Source of the DNA: Streptomyces sp. 378
GTDB taxonomy: Bacteria > Actinomycetota > Actinomycetes > Streptomycetales > Streptomycetaceae
DNA: 64,000 nucleotides
Assembly: GCF_030124145.1 (NCBI RefSeq)
Contig: NZ_JASKMS010000002.1
Span: forward strand, 248,001-312,000
Direction: 5' to 3'
Translations under genes and position numbers: made by a program
Notes under the pieces: model-generated
What the model saw: the letters and a program-made list of their open reading frames with translations, nothing else
What the model was told of the DNA's origin: nothing
Databases searched by the model: none
Shown here: positions 15,604 through 24,599 of the stretch, one piece after another
Numbering within the stretch: position 1 is the first letter of the stretch
Layout: each line of letters opens with the position of its first letter

Positions 15604-18540
15604 TCAGTTGTAGACGTTGAATTCTGCGACTGACCACCAGCTACGCGCAACGTTGCCGGTGTTGACGACCTTGATGTAGCGAGCAGTCTGCGCGGGGAAG
15701 GAAATCAGGTGGACTCGTTGGCCGTCCACTACGGACGTGACCTTGGTCCAGTCGGTTCCGTCCGTGGATACGTATACGTCTGCGCTTCGCGCATAGTCGC
15801 TGACACTGCCGCCGACATCCAGCACGATCTTGTCGAAGGTCTGCGTTTGCCCCATGTCCACTTGGATCCAGAGGCCGTCGTACTGCCCTGTTCCGGAGCT
15901 GTAGCGAGTGTCGGAATTGCCGTCGAGCATGTTTCCGGGCGCATCCCACTGGCTTGCGTCCGAAGCCTTCGCGGTCCAGCCTGTCCGCGGCAGCGCAGGA
16001 CCAAGATCTATGACGTCGAACGATGATCCACCTGCGTCTGCTCCGCTGGTCCCCTTCACGGAAACCGTGACCTTCCCCGCTGGAAGCCCCTTCGGAACAT
16101 AGGCGCTGATGCTCGTGTCCGACCAGGTGTCTATTTCGGCGTAGCTCGATCCGAAATACACCGTACCCAGCCCCTGTGCATCGCCGAAACGAGAACCGCG
16201 AATCGTGAACTTGGAGCGCGGCATTCCTCGTTCCGGCTTCAATTCACTGAAGGTCGGTGATGGGAAGCTTGACAGCTTCTTGGTGGTGAACATCGCTGAG
16301 GTACCGCTTGGCAGCGTATAGGTGTACGAGCCGTCGGTGGATATCTTGAAACTCTTACTGCCGGTGGTCCCGTTGAATACTACGGTTACCTGCGACCCTT
16401 CCTTGCTGGTCCAGGTCTTCAACTGGAGGCCGTTCGATACTGCTGTAGGAGCTGTGATCGAGCCGGTTCCACGCGCAGACCCGTGCACCTCGATGTCGCC
16501 GATGGCCCACCAGAAACCGGATGCCGCGGTACTGACGATGCGAATGTACTGTGCCGTTCGGGTCGGCAACGTGACGGCTATCTTGCCGATGCCCCCGCTG
16601 CCGCTCGCAATCGCGCTGCCCCAATCGACTCCGTCGTTCGAAACGTATATCTGGTACCTGGTGACGTAGTCGAACGAATTGTTCACGCCGGTGTCGAGGA
16701 CGATTTTGTTGAAGCTCGTGGGGTTCCCCAGGTCGATCTGGAACCAGTCGCCGCTCGTCGTCCCGTGCCCGAGACTCCACCTGGTGTCGATGTCGCCGTC
16801 GATCGCGTTCGCGGCCACCCCCCAGTCCGGCTGCGCGGAAGCCGTGGCGGTCCACTTGCTACGGCTCAGCGCCCTTCCTGTCGTCTGGACGGAAGCTCCG
16901 ACCGGAAGGGAGTACGTGACCAGCTTGTTCCCGGTACGGATGGCGTTCTGGTGGGGCAGCAGTGCAGGATCGTACGTGACGGTGACCGGGCCGGACGCCG
17001 ACGTGAACGTGAAGTCGTGTGTCGGGTCCGAGACCTTGGTCGCTGCGGGGGTACGGCCGCTCTGCGCAGGCCCGGAGTACGTGAAGGTGACGGCGTCGCC
17101 GGCGTTCAGGGTGTAGTCGAACGAGTGCGTCCCGTCCGCGACGCTGAAGGTTTTCGCGGCGCTGCCCGAGTTGTGGGCGATCAGGACCTTCGATCCGTCC
17201 GGGTTCTGGAACGCGACGTTCTCTATGCTTCCTTCGCCGAAGGTGTTCGAGTAGATCCGCCGTGCTCCGGGCTTGACGAACCTGCTGGCGTGAGCGAGGG
17301 CGTGGTAGTCCACGTTGTAGGTCACCCGTCCGTCGGCCGGGTCGATCGTGAGCAAGCCCCGAAGCATGGGTATGCCGGCCGTGTCGCTGTTGAGCGGGCC
17401 CCGATCGGGGTCGAGTGCGATGTTCCACAGCATCACCCCGTTTGCCCAGTTGCGCGTTCCGTTGATGATCCACGTTCCCAGTGCTTCGCTGAACGCCGTC
17501 TGATCGCTGTCCTGCCAAACGCCTCCGGTGGCTTCTGTGATGAAGGTTTCCTTGCTCGGGTAGTCGTTGTGGACCACTGTCTGGTACTTCGGGTCGCCGC
17601 TGTAGATGTGCCATCCGGTTCCCGCGGTGTACTTGGAGGCTGCGGGGTCGCTGAAGATCGTCTCCGGATACGAGGGCACGTCCCAGTTGTGGTCCCAAGC
17701 CAGGATCTTGGTGGAGATTCCGTTGGCTTCGAACGCCTTGCCGATCTCCTGGATCAACTCGGCTTCCTGGTAAGCGGACAGGAACATTCCGGGCCAGGTG
17801 GGAGTACCCATGGGTTCGTTCTGCGGGGAAATGTAGGAGATGGGCACGCCGGCTTCGCCATAGGCGTGGATGAACTTGACGAAGTAGTTGGCCAGCGCGG
17901 AGGTGTACTCGCTCTTGAGGGTGCCTCCGATCATGGAGTCGGAGGTCTTCATCCAGCCTGGTGGGCTCCACGGGTTGGCCATGATCTTGATGGACGGGTT
18001 GAGTGAGAGGGCCTGCTGCAAGGCCGGAATGATGTACGGCACGTCATGCTGGACGGAGAAGTTGGACAGCGTGGGGTCCGTTTGTCCCGCGGGCATGTCG
18101 TTGTAGGAGTAGTTCCCGGACGCGTTGAAATCCGTGGCGGCCATCGGAGAGCGGAGCAGGCTGAGGCCGATTCCCTTCGAGGGATCGAACAGCTTCTTCA
18201 TCAGCTTGGTCCGCTCGGCGGTGGACAGCTTGTCGATGAGCCAGGCGGAGGAGTCGGTCATGGCCGCGCCGAAGCCCTGGACCTTCTGGTACTTGACGCC
18301 GTCGTCGATCTTGATCGTCAGCGGGTTGGCCGTTCTCTTCGCCTTGAACAGCACATCGTCCTGGCCGGCGACCCACTTGTCGGCCGATACGTCCGTCAGC
18401 CACACACGGACGGAATTGTCACGTGAGGCTTGCTTCGGCTGCGGGGCGGCGATGGCGTTCCCGGAAACCTGGGTCCAGGCGGCGGCGACACCAACGGCGG
18501 TGGCCAGGAACTGGCGTCGTCCGAGACCGTATGACCTCAT
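15604..18540 (-). CDS. Secreted GH30 glycosidase with two discoidin-type (CBM32) modules
   Basis: A 978-aa enzyme with a twin-arginine signal peptide (GLGRRQFLATAVG near residue 10), so it is exported folded. Residues ~50-480 form a GH30 (beta/alpha)8 domain plus a beta side domain. The acid/base is E242 (PQNEP) and the nucleophile E336 (FITEATGG), consistent with the glucosylceramidase and endo-beta-1,6-glucanase branches of the family. Then come an F5/8C (CBM32-like) module near 560-690, an IPT/TIG-like module near 740-830, and a second F5/8C module at the C-terminus. ATG 18540 follows AAGGAGG. The next gene upstream ends 92 bp away on the same strand, and a strong terminator follows. Likely target: extracellular beta-1,6-glucan or a related polymer; the exact linkage cannot be read from sequence. 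Confidence 0.9.
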   Translation of the reverse strand: MRSYGLGRRQFLATAVGVAAAWTQVSGNAIAAPQPKQASRDNSVRVWLTDVSADKWVAGQDDVLFKAKRTANPLTIKIDDGVKYQKVQGFGAAMTDSSAWLIDKLSTAERTKLMKKLFDPSKGIGLSLLRSPMAATDFNASGNYSYNDMPAGQTDPTLSNFSVQHDVPYIIPALQQALSLNPSIKIMANPWSPPGWMKTSDSMIGGTLKSEYTSALANYFVKFIHAYGEAGVPISYISPQNEPMGTPTWPGMFLSAYQEAELIQEIGKAFEANGISTKILAWDHNWDVPSYPETIFSDPAASKYTAGTGWHIYSGDPKYQTVVHNDYPSKETFITEATGGVWQDSDQTAFSEALGTWIINGTRNWANGVMLWNIALDPDRGPLNSDTAGIPMLRGLLTIDPADGRVTYNVDYHALAHASRFVKPGARRIYSNTFGEGSIENVAFQNPDGSKVLIAHNSGSAAKTFSVADGTHSFDYTLNAGDAVTFTYSGPAQSGRTPAATKVSDPTHDFTFTSASGPVTVTYDPALLPHQNAIRTGNKLVTYSLPVGASVQTTGRALSRSKWTATASAQPDWGVAANAIDGDIDTRWSLGHGTTSGDWFQIDLGNPTSFNKIVLDTGVNNSFDYVTRYQIYVSNDGVDWGSAIASGSGGIGKIAVTLPTRTAQYIRIVSTAASGFWWAIGDIEVHGSARGTGSITAPTAVSNGLQLKTWTSKEGSQVTVVFNGTTGSKSFKISTDGSYTYTLPSGTSAMFTTKKLSSFPSPTFSELKPERGMPRSKFTIRGSRFGDAQGLGTVYFGSSYAEIDTWSDTSISAYVPKGLPAGKVTVSVKGTSGADAGGSSFDVIDLGPALPRTGWTAKASDASQWDAPGNMLDGNSDTRYSSGTGQYDGLWIQVDMGQTQTFDKIVLDVGGSVSDYARSADVYVSTDGTDWTKVTSVVDGQRVHLISFPAQTARYIKVVNTGNVARSWWSVAEFNVYN

Positions 18541-18632
18541 GGAAGATCCTCCTTCAGACCTGCTTGTTCAGTACTTGGGAGAGCGGGTGGGAGACATTGC
18601 CGAGGTGGGGGATCGACCGGTTGGAGTCGGTT

Positions 18633-20105
18633 CTACGGCGACGCCGGAGCCGGCTCTGCGGCGCCGGTGCTCGGCTCCTTGATCACGAGCGGGCGCAGTT
18701 CCCACGCGTCGACCGCGAGGCCGAGGCGCGTACCCGGGGCGGTGCGGGCCTGAAGCCGCCACGGGCTCTGCCCTGTGGGGTAGAAGCGCAGGGTGAGGAC
18801 CTGGCCGGTGGTGATCAGGAAGACTTCGGCGATGGAGTGGTCGACGACGACGCGCAGGTCGACGGGCCGGTCCGGCGGGCAGGGCATCCGGTGGGAACCA
18901 CCGCGGGCCCGGCTGTCCAGTGAGGCGTGGTCACGGTCGACGACGAGTTCGCCCGCGTCCACGTCGAGACGGATGTCGAGGTACTCGGAGCCGTCCGGGG
19001 TGGTGAGCAGCCGCAGGCCGGCGTTTCCGGTCGGCTCCAGACGGGCCGTCAGGTCGAAGGCGCGGCCCACGGTGCCGAGGTCCACCGGCTGCGAGCCGTG
19101 CGTCGCACCTGTGGCGGTGATGGTGTGTCGGCCGCGCAGGGCGAGCAGTTCGGTGGCGGGCTGCTGGCGCAGTGTGCCGTCGTCGTGGACGTGGATCTCG
19201 CGGGGCAGGGTGAGGATTCCGGCCCATCCGTCCGCGACGGCCCAGACTTCGTCGCGGGCTTCCCACGACCAGCCCCACAGCAGCCACCGGTCGCCCGGTG
19301 CCCGCAGCAGAGCGGGGGCGTAGCAGTCGGGGCCGTGGTCGACGGGCACCGCTGGGCCCGCCTCGAAGTGGCCGTCATGCTCTTCGCCGATCAGGGCCGC
19401 GACGCTCTGCGGACCGGTGGGTTCGGTCCAGGTGCTGAAGAGGAGGGCGCCGCGTCCGTCGGCTGCCGGGAGGTATTGCGGGCATTCCCAGCCCTCCCCG
19501 GTGAGCAGGCCGGTGCCACCGATGGGCTCCGGATGGCGGGTGGCGAAGGGCCCCCGGTAGGCCCAGTTCTCCAGGTTGGGTGAGTCGTAGAGGAGGGCGG
19601 CGGCGCGGCCGTCCGCGAGGGCGGCGCCGACCAGCATCCGCCAGCCGTCGCCGTCCTGCCAGACGTACGGGTCGCGGTACATGGTGCAGCCCTCGGGCAG
19701 CTCGGGGATGACCAATGCACCACTCGGGCTGAACGTCCGGCCGCTGTCTCGGGAGACGGCGCGGGTGACCGGCTGGTGCTGGAACGAGCGGTCCTCGCGG
19801 TGCGCGGAGTAGAAGGCGACCAGCCGTTCGCCGTCGGAGACGGCGTTACCAGAGAAGCAGCCGTCGGCGTCCAGGCCACCGGGGTTCGGGGACAGGGCGA
19901 TCGGCAGCGGCTCCCAGGTCAGCAGGTCGGGGCTGCGGAAGTGGCCCCAGTGCATGTCGGCGTGGTTCGCTCCGTGCGGGTTGTACTGGTAGCACACGTG
20001 GTAGTGGCCGTCGTGGAAGACCAGCCCGTTGGGGTCGTTGATCCAGTTGCGGGGCGGGCGCAGGTGCGCGACGGGGAAGTGTGGATCGTGGGGTGGGGTG
20101 GACAC
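18633..20105 (-). CDS. Cytoplasmic GH32 beta-fructosidase
   Basis: A 490-aa GH32 enzyme with all three catalytic motifs: WINDPNG (nucleophile D24), YRDPYVW (transition-state stabiliser) and GWECPQYL (acid/base glutamate). A five-bladed propeller is followed by the C-terminal beta-sandwich (to ~470). There is no signal peptide: the catalytic motif starts at residue 21. It should therefore hydrolyse imported fructosides in the cytoplasm, splitting terminal fructose from sucrose or fructo-oligosaccharides. GTG 20105 follows AAAGG. It lies 100 bp downstream of the GH3 gene and in line with the ABC importer. The division of labour with the secreted GH32 at 27.8 kb is clear: outside depolymerisation, inside hydrolysis. 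Confidence 0.92.
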   Translation of the reverse strand: MSTPPHDPHFPVAHLRPPRNWINDPNGLVFHDGHYHVCYQYNPHGANHADMHWGHFRSPDLLTWEPLPIALSPNPGGLDADGCFSGNAVSDGERLVAFYSAHREDRSFQHQPVTRAVSRDSGRTFSPSGALVIPELPEGCTMYRDPYVWQDGDGWRMLVGAALADGRAAALLYDSPNLENWAYRGPFATRHPEPIGGTGLLTGEGWECPQYLPAADGRGALLFSTWTEPTGPQSVAALIGEEHDGHFEAGPAVPVDHGPDCYAPALLRAPGDRWLLWGWSWEARDEVWAVADGWAGILTLPREIHVHDDGTLRQQPATELLALRGRHTITATGATHGSQPVDLGTVGRAFDLTARLEPTGNAGLRLLTTPDGSEYLDIRLDVDAGELVVDRDHASLDSRARGGSHRMPCPPDRPVDLRVVVDHSIAEVFLITTGQVLTLRFYPTGQSPWRLQARTAPGTRLGLAVDAWELRPLVIKEPSTGAAEPAPASP

Positions 20106-20205
20106 ACGCGTACCTTTCGGTATGACAGGGGACCGCCCCGCCGGCCCTCTGGTTCGCGGGGCGGCGGGCCGACGGGGCGGTGGTCTTCAAGCCTGTGTGC
20201 GGCCT

Positions 20206-22530
20206 TCAGGTCCGGATGCGGAATTCCACGCTCAGCTGCTGCTCCCGCCGTGAGCTGGGGCCGACGCGGAGTGCGAACTCGCCTGGTTCGACCACGCGGC
20301 GGTTGTCGGCTGTGACGAGAGAGCACTGGGAGGCAGGGATGCTGATGCGGACGTCCAGGCTTTCGCCGGGGGGTATTTCGACCTGGGTGAAACCCTTCAG
20401 CTCCTGCTCGGCCCAGGTGACGCTGGTGGTCAGGTCGCTGACGTACGCCTGGACCGTTTCCACGGCCCTGCGGCTGCCGCTGTTGGTGAGCCGCACCGTG
20501 GCTTCGACGGTGCCGTCGGCGGAGAGCTCCGGGTCGTGCACGACCAAGTCGGAGTAGGTGACCGTGGTGTAGGTGAGGCCCTCGCCGAACGCGAACAGGG
20601 GGTCCTGGGTGAGATCCGCGTAGCGGCTCCCGTGCTGGCCTCGCACCTGGTTGTAGAAGACCGGTTGCTGTCCGACGTGGCGTGCGAAGGACACCGGGAG
20701 CCGGCCACTGGGATCGACGAGTCCGAGAAGCAGTTCGGCGACGGCGCGGCCACCGCGCATGCCCGGGTTGAACGCCTCGATGAGGGCCGCCGCGTTCAGT
20801 GCCGACTCCGGGAGGGTGCTCGGCTTGGACTGGGCCAGTACGACGATCATCGGTGTGCCGGTGGCGGCGACCGCGTCCAGCAGCGCGATCTGGCCTCCCT
20901 GGAGGTCGAGCGTGGCCGTGGAGCGCACCTCGCCGGTGAGGGCGATGGTGTCCCCCACGACCACGACGGCGTAGTCGGCGGCCTCCGCGGCGGCGGTGGC
21001 CTCCCGAAGTTGTGCCTGGTCGACCGGGGCGGGGGTGAAAGCGGATGGCTGCGGTTGGCCGTCGGGCCCTAGGGACCACTCGGAGTTGGATGCGGGGCTT
21101 TCGATGTCGGCTCCGCGGGCGTAGGTGATGGTCCAGTCGGCCGGTGCGACGGCGCGAAGGCCGTCGAGCACCGTCTCCACCGACTCGCGTGGATGTCCTT
21201 CGGGCATCCACGGGACCTGGCCGGTGGCGCCCGCCCAGTCGCCAAGCATGGCTTGCGTGCTGTCGGCGTTGGGGCCCATGACCGCGATCGTCCGCGGCCT
21301 GTCCCGGCTCACGGCGCGCCCCGTTCCGTCCGAGGTCAGCCCGCCCTCGAGGGGCAGGGTTCCCTCGTTGCGCAGCAAGACCAGGGAGCGTCGGGCGGTT
21401 TCGAGGTTGAGGTCGGCGTGTGTGCGGCAGCCGATCACCTGCGCCTGCCGCTCGGGGTCGGGGGCGCGGGGGTTCTCGAAGAGTCCGAGCTCGAACTTCA
21501 GCCGCAGAACCCGCCGTACCGCGTCATCGATCTGCTTCTCTTCGATCAGGCCGCGGGCGACCGCCTCCTGGGCGCCCTCGAAGAACTGCGGTGTGGCCAT
21601 GATGAGGTCGTTTCCGGAGTTGACGGCGACCGCCGCCGCCTCGGCGTAGTCGGCGCAGGTCCGCTGGTCATAGACCATCCGGCCGACGTTGTCCCAGTCG
21701 GTCACCAGCGTGCCGGTGAAGCCCCACTCGCCCTTGAGCACGTCGTTGATCAGCCACTGATGCGCGGTGATGGGCACCCCGTCGATGGACTGGTAGCCGA
21801 GCATGAAGCCGCGGCAGCCGGCCCGTACCGCCTGCTCGAAGGGGGGCAGGAACCACGAGCGCAGCTTGCGGGGGCTGAGGTCGGCTTCGCTGGCGTCGCG
21901 CCCGCCCAGGGTTTCGGAGTAGCCCGCGAAGTGCTTTGCGTACGCCAGCACGGCTGTCGGGTCGCTGAGACCGTCGCCCTGGTAGCCGCGCACCATCGCC
22001 GCTCCGAGTTCACCGATCAGGAACGGGTCCTCGCCGAACGTCTCGTTGATCCTGCCCCAGCGCAGGTCCCGGGTGATGCACAGCACCGGGGAGAACGTCC
22101 CGTGGATTCCGGTCGCCGCGATTTCGGTCGCGGCCGCTCGGGCGACGCGGTGGAGCAGGGAGGGGTCCCAGGTGCAGGCCATGGCCAGCTGGGTCGGGAA
22201 GATGGTCGCCCCCGGCCAGAACGAGTGGCCGTGGATGCCGTCGTCGGCTGTCAGCAGCGGTATGCCGAGTCGTGTCTGCCGGGCCAGTTCCATGGCCTGC
22301 GGCATGAGGTCGGGAGACACATGCAGGACTGCCCCGGCCAGCTTGGCCGACACGATGTCCGCCAGGTCCCCGTGTTGTGCGTCGAGCATCAGCAGCTGCC
22401 CGACCTTCTCCGGCAGGGTCATCCGGGACAGCAAGTCGTCGGTTCTCGCTTCCACGGACGCTTCCGGATCCAGGTACGCGGCAGAGTGGACCGGCTGTCC
22501 CACGGTGTTCTCCAAGAGATGAGTCGTCAC
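20206..22530 (-). CDS. GH3 beta-glycosidase (beta-glucosidase-like)
   Basis: A 774-aa three-domain GH3 enzyme: a TIM-barrel (ADDGIHGH, then KHFAGYSETLGGRD), the nucleophile loop VTDWDNVGR (D278), an alpha/beta sandwich carrying MGPNAD near the middle, and a C-terminal fibronectin III-like domain. The family removes terminal beta-linked glucose or xylose from oligosaccharides. No signal peptide is visible, so it is probably cytoplasmic and works on imported sugars. GTG 22530 is the most upstream start. It lies 140 bp after the permease genes on the same strand and probably shares their transcript. With the GH30 enzyme it suggests a beta-glucan branch alongside the fructan branch. Confidence 0.9.
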   Translation of the reverse strand: MTTHLLENTVGQPVHSAAYLDPEASVEARTDDLLSRMTLPEKVGQLLMLDAQHGDLADIVSAKLAGAVLHVSPDLMPQAMELARQTRLGIPLLTADDGIHGHSFWPGATIFPTQLAMACTWDPSLLHRVARAAATEIAATGIHGTFSPVLCITRDLRWGRINETFGEDPFLIGELGAAMVRGYQGDGLSDPTAVLAYAKHFAGYSETLGGRDASEADLSPRKLRSWFLPPFEQAVRAGCRGFMLGYQSIDGVPITAHQWLINDVLKGEWGFTGTLVTDWDNVGRMVYDQRTCADYAEAAAVAVNSGNDLIMATPQFFEGAQEAVARGLIEEKQIDDAVRRVLRLKFELGLFENPRAPDPERQAQVIGCRTHADLNLETARRSLVLLRNEGTLPLEGGLTSDGTGRAVSRDRPRTIAVMGPNADSTQAMLGDWAGATGQVPWMPEGHPRESVETVLDGLRAVAPADWTITYARGADIESPASNSEWSLGPDGQPQPSAFTPAPVDQAQLREATAAAEAADYAVVVVGDTIALTGEVRSTATLDLQGGQIALLDAVAATGTPMIVVLAQSKPSTLPESALNAAALIEAFNPGMRGGRAVAELLLGLVDPSGRLPVSFARHVGQQPVFYNQVRGQHGSRYADLTQDPLFAFGEGLTYTTVTYSDLVVHDPELSADGTVEATVRLTNSGSRRAVETVQAYVSDLTTSVTWAEQELKGFTQVEIPPGESLDVRISIPASQCSLVTADNRRVVEPGEFALRVGPSSRREQQLSVEFRIRT

Positions 22531-22670
22531 AGATCAGAGAGTTGATGGGCGACGGTGAGTGCTTCGTCGCGCGAACCTTGCCGCCCGTCGCGGCGGGGCT
22601 CGCGTGCCGTCCGTCCGCCGTCCCGGGCGGGAGCGGTACGGCATGGGCCGGCGGGGCGGGAACCGGGGTG

Positions 22671-23558
22671 TCACTTCAGGCCGGTGGTGGCGATGCCGGC
22701 CACGAACTGGCGCTGGAAGAGGAGGAAGACGATCATCACCGGCAGTAGGACGACCATGGCGCCGGCGAGGAGGATGCCGAAGCGGGTGAAGGACTGTCCG
22801 CTGCTGGCCAGGGCGAGGCCGACGGGGAGGGTGTACTGGCTCTCGTTCTGGGCCACGACCAAGGGCCACAGGAAGTTGTTCCAGGAGCCGAGGAAGGTGA
22901 TGATCCCGAGGGTGGCGAGGGCGGGCTTGGTCAGCGGCAGGATGATCTTCGCGAAGATAGCCAGTTCGCGGCAGCCGTCGACGCGGGCGGCGTCGATCAG
23001 TTCGTCGGGCAGGGTGGAGATGAACTGCCGCATCAGGAACACGCCGAAGGGCGTGGCCAGGAACGGAAGGATCAGCCCGAGCAGGGAGCCGGTCAGCTGC
23101 ATGTTGGCCACCAGCACGTACAGCGGTACGAAGGTGACCAGGCCGGGGATCATGAGCGTCCCCATGACCAGCAGGAAGACGGCGCGCTGTCCGCGGAACT
23201 CCAGCTTGGCCAGGGCGTATCCGAGCATCGAGCAGAAGATCAGGTTGCCCGCGGTCACGGCGAGGGCCACGATCACGGAGTTGGCGAACATGCTTGTGAA
23301 GTCGAGCGTGCTGAACAGCTCGCCGTAGTTGGCGGTCGTGGGCGCCGTGGGTATCAGGACGGGCGGGACCCTGCGGATGTCGGCCTCGGGCTTGAACGAC
23401 CCGGACAGCATCCACAGGAACGGCGCGATCATCAGCAGCAGGGCGCCGGCGAGCGGTAGGTACAGCCAGGGCTGGCCCCAGTTCCGGCGGATGCGGCGGC
23501 GCCTCAGGGCTCGGTTCGTGCCCGGTTGTGGCGTTCGGAGAGTGGAGAGGGTGCTCAT
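22671..23558 (-). CDS. Sugar ABC transporter permease, MalG type
   Basis: A 295-aa inner-membrane protein with six predicted transmembrane helices; the first is near residues 30-52. The conserved EAA loop is in cytoplasmic loop 3 (DAARVDGCRELAIFAKIILP), which docks the ATPase. It starts 6 bp after the MalF-type gene, and the AAGGA ribosome-binding sequence lies inside that gene's end. No ATPase gene is encoded here; in Streptomyces a shared MsiK-like ATPase usually serves such CUT1 importers. Confidence 0.93.
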   Translation of the reverse strand: MSTLSTLRTPQPGTNRALRRRRIRRNWGQPWLYLPLAGALLLMIAPFLWMLSGSFKPEADIRRVPPVLIPTAPTTANYGELFSTLDFTSMFANSVIVALAVTAGNLIFCSMLGYALAKLEFRGQRAVFLLVMGTLMIPGLVTFVPLYVLVANMQLTGSLLGLILPFLATPFGVFLMRQFISTLPDELIDAARVDGCRELAIFAKIILPLTKPALATLGIITFLGSWNNFLWPLVVAQNESQYTLPVGLALASSGQSFTRFGILLAGAMVVLLPVMIVFLLFQRQFVAGIATTGLK

Positions 23559-23564
23559 GAGGCA

Positions 23565-24551
23565 TCAGTCCTTGTCTCGCAGCACGCGGAACTGCAGCAC
23601 GGTCAGCGCGACGATGAGGACGAAGATGACGTAGCCGGCGGCCGACGCCATCTCGTAGTTGCCGTTGCCGAACTGTTTGTAGGCGTACAACGTCGCCGAC
23701 AGGGTGGAGTCCAGCGGTCCGCCACCGGTCATCACGAACGGCTCGTCGAAGAACTGCAGATAGCCGATGCCGGTGGTCACGGCGGTCAGCAGCAGGGCCG
23801 GCCGCAGGAGCGGGAAGGTGACCCGCCAGAACCGCTGCCAGGGCCCGGCGCCGTCGAGTTCGGCCGCTTCCATCAGGGACTGGGGCACGGACTGCAGACC
23901 CGCCAGCATGATGATCATGACCGTGCCGAGGTTGCGCCATATCGCCATCACGATCATGACGGGCAGGGCGAAGCGGGTGTCCGCCAGCCAGGCCGGACCG
24001 TCGATCCCGAACCAGCCCAGGACGAGGTTCGCCAGTCCCGCGCGAGGTTCCAGGAGCGTCTTCCACACCACGGCGACGGCCACGATGCTGGTGATCACCG
24101 GCAGGTAGAAGCCGACCCGGAAGACGGCCCGGAAGCGGCGGATGCCCCGGTCGAGGGCAACCGCCGCCGCGAGCCCGGCGGCCAGGGTCAGGGGCAGGGC
24201 CACCAGGACGAACACGGCCGTGTTGCGCAGGGCCGTGAAAAACTGCGGGTCCTCAAAGAGGCGTACGTAGTTGTCGAAGCCGACGAACGACACGTTCAGC
24301 GGCGTACGCAGGTCCGCGCTCTTGGTGTCGGTCAGGCCCATCAGCAGCGACCACACCACCGGCAGCAGCATGAAGGCCAAGAACAGCGCGAGGAACGGGG
24401 CGGCGAGGACCCAGGCGGCCCGGGCCTGCCTGCCGCGCGCCGTGCTCCGGAGCCCGGAGTGCCGGCGATCGGCACTCCGTTCCGACCCTGCGGTGCCATG
24501 CTCGTGGGTGCCGCCCCGCTCTGGGAGCGTTTTCGTGGACATGGATGTCAT
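23565..24551 (-). CDS. Sugar ABC transporter permease, MalF type
   Basis: A 328-aa CUT1-family permease. After a hydrophilic 40-residue N-terminus come about six transmembrane helices and the EAA loop (EAAELDGAGPWQRFWRVTFP). It pairs with the MalG-type protein to form the channel for the sugar delivered by the lipoprotein encoded just upstream. ATG 24551 and ATG 24542 are both possible starts; neither has a strong ribosome-binding site. It lies 48 bp after the binding-protein gene. Confidence 0.93.
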   Translation of the reverse strand: MTSMSTKTLPERGGTHEHGTAGSERSADRRHSGLRSTARGRQARAAWVLAAPFLALFLAFMLLPVVWSLLMGLTDTKSADLRTPLNVSFVGFDNYVRLFEDPQFFTALRNTAVFVLVALPLTLAAGLAAAVALDRGIRRFRAVFRVGFYLPVITSIVAVAVVWKTLLEPRAGLANLVLGWFGIDGPAWLADTRFALPVMIVMAIWRNLGTVMIIMLAGLQSVPQSLMEAAELDGAGPWQRFWRVTFPLLRPALLLTAVTTGIGYLQFFDEPFVMTGGGPLDSTLSATLYAYKQFGNGNYEMASAAGYVIFVLIVALTVLQFRVLRDKD

Positions 24552-24599
24552 CCGTCCGTGCGAGGGGTGTCCATACGAGGGGTACTCACGCGGCGGCGC

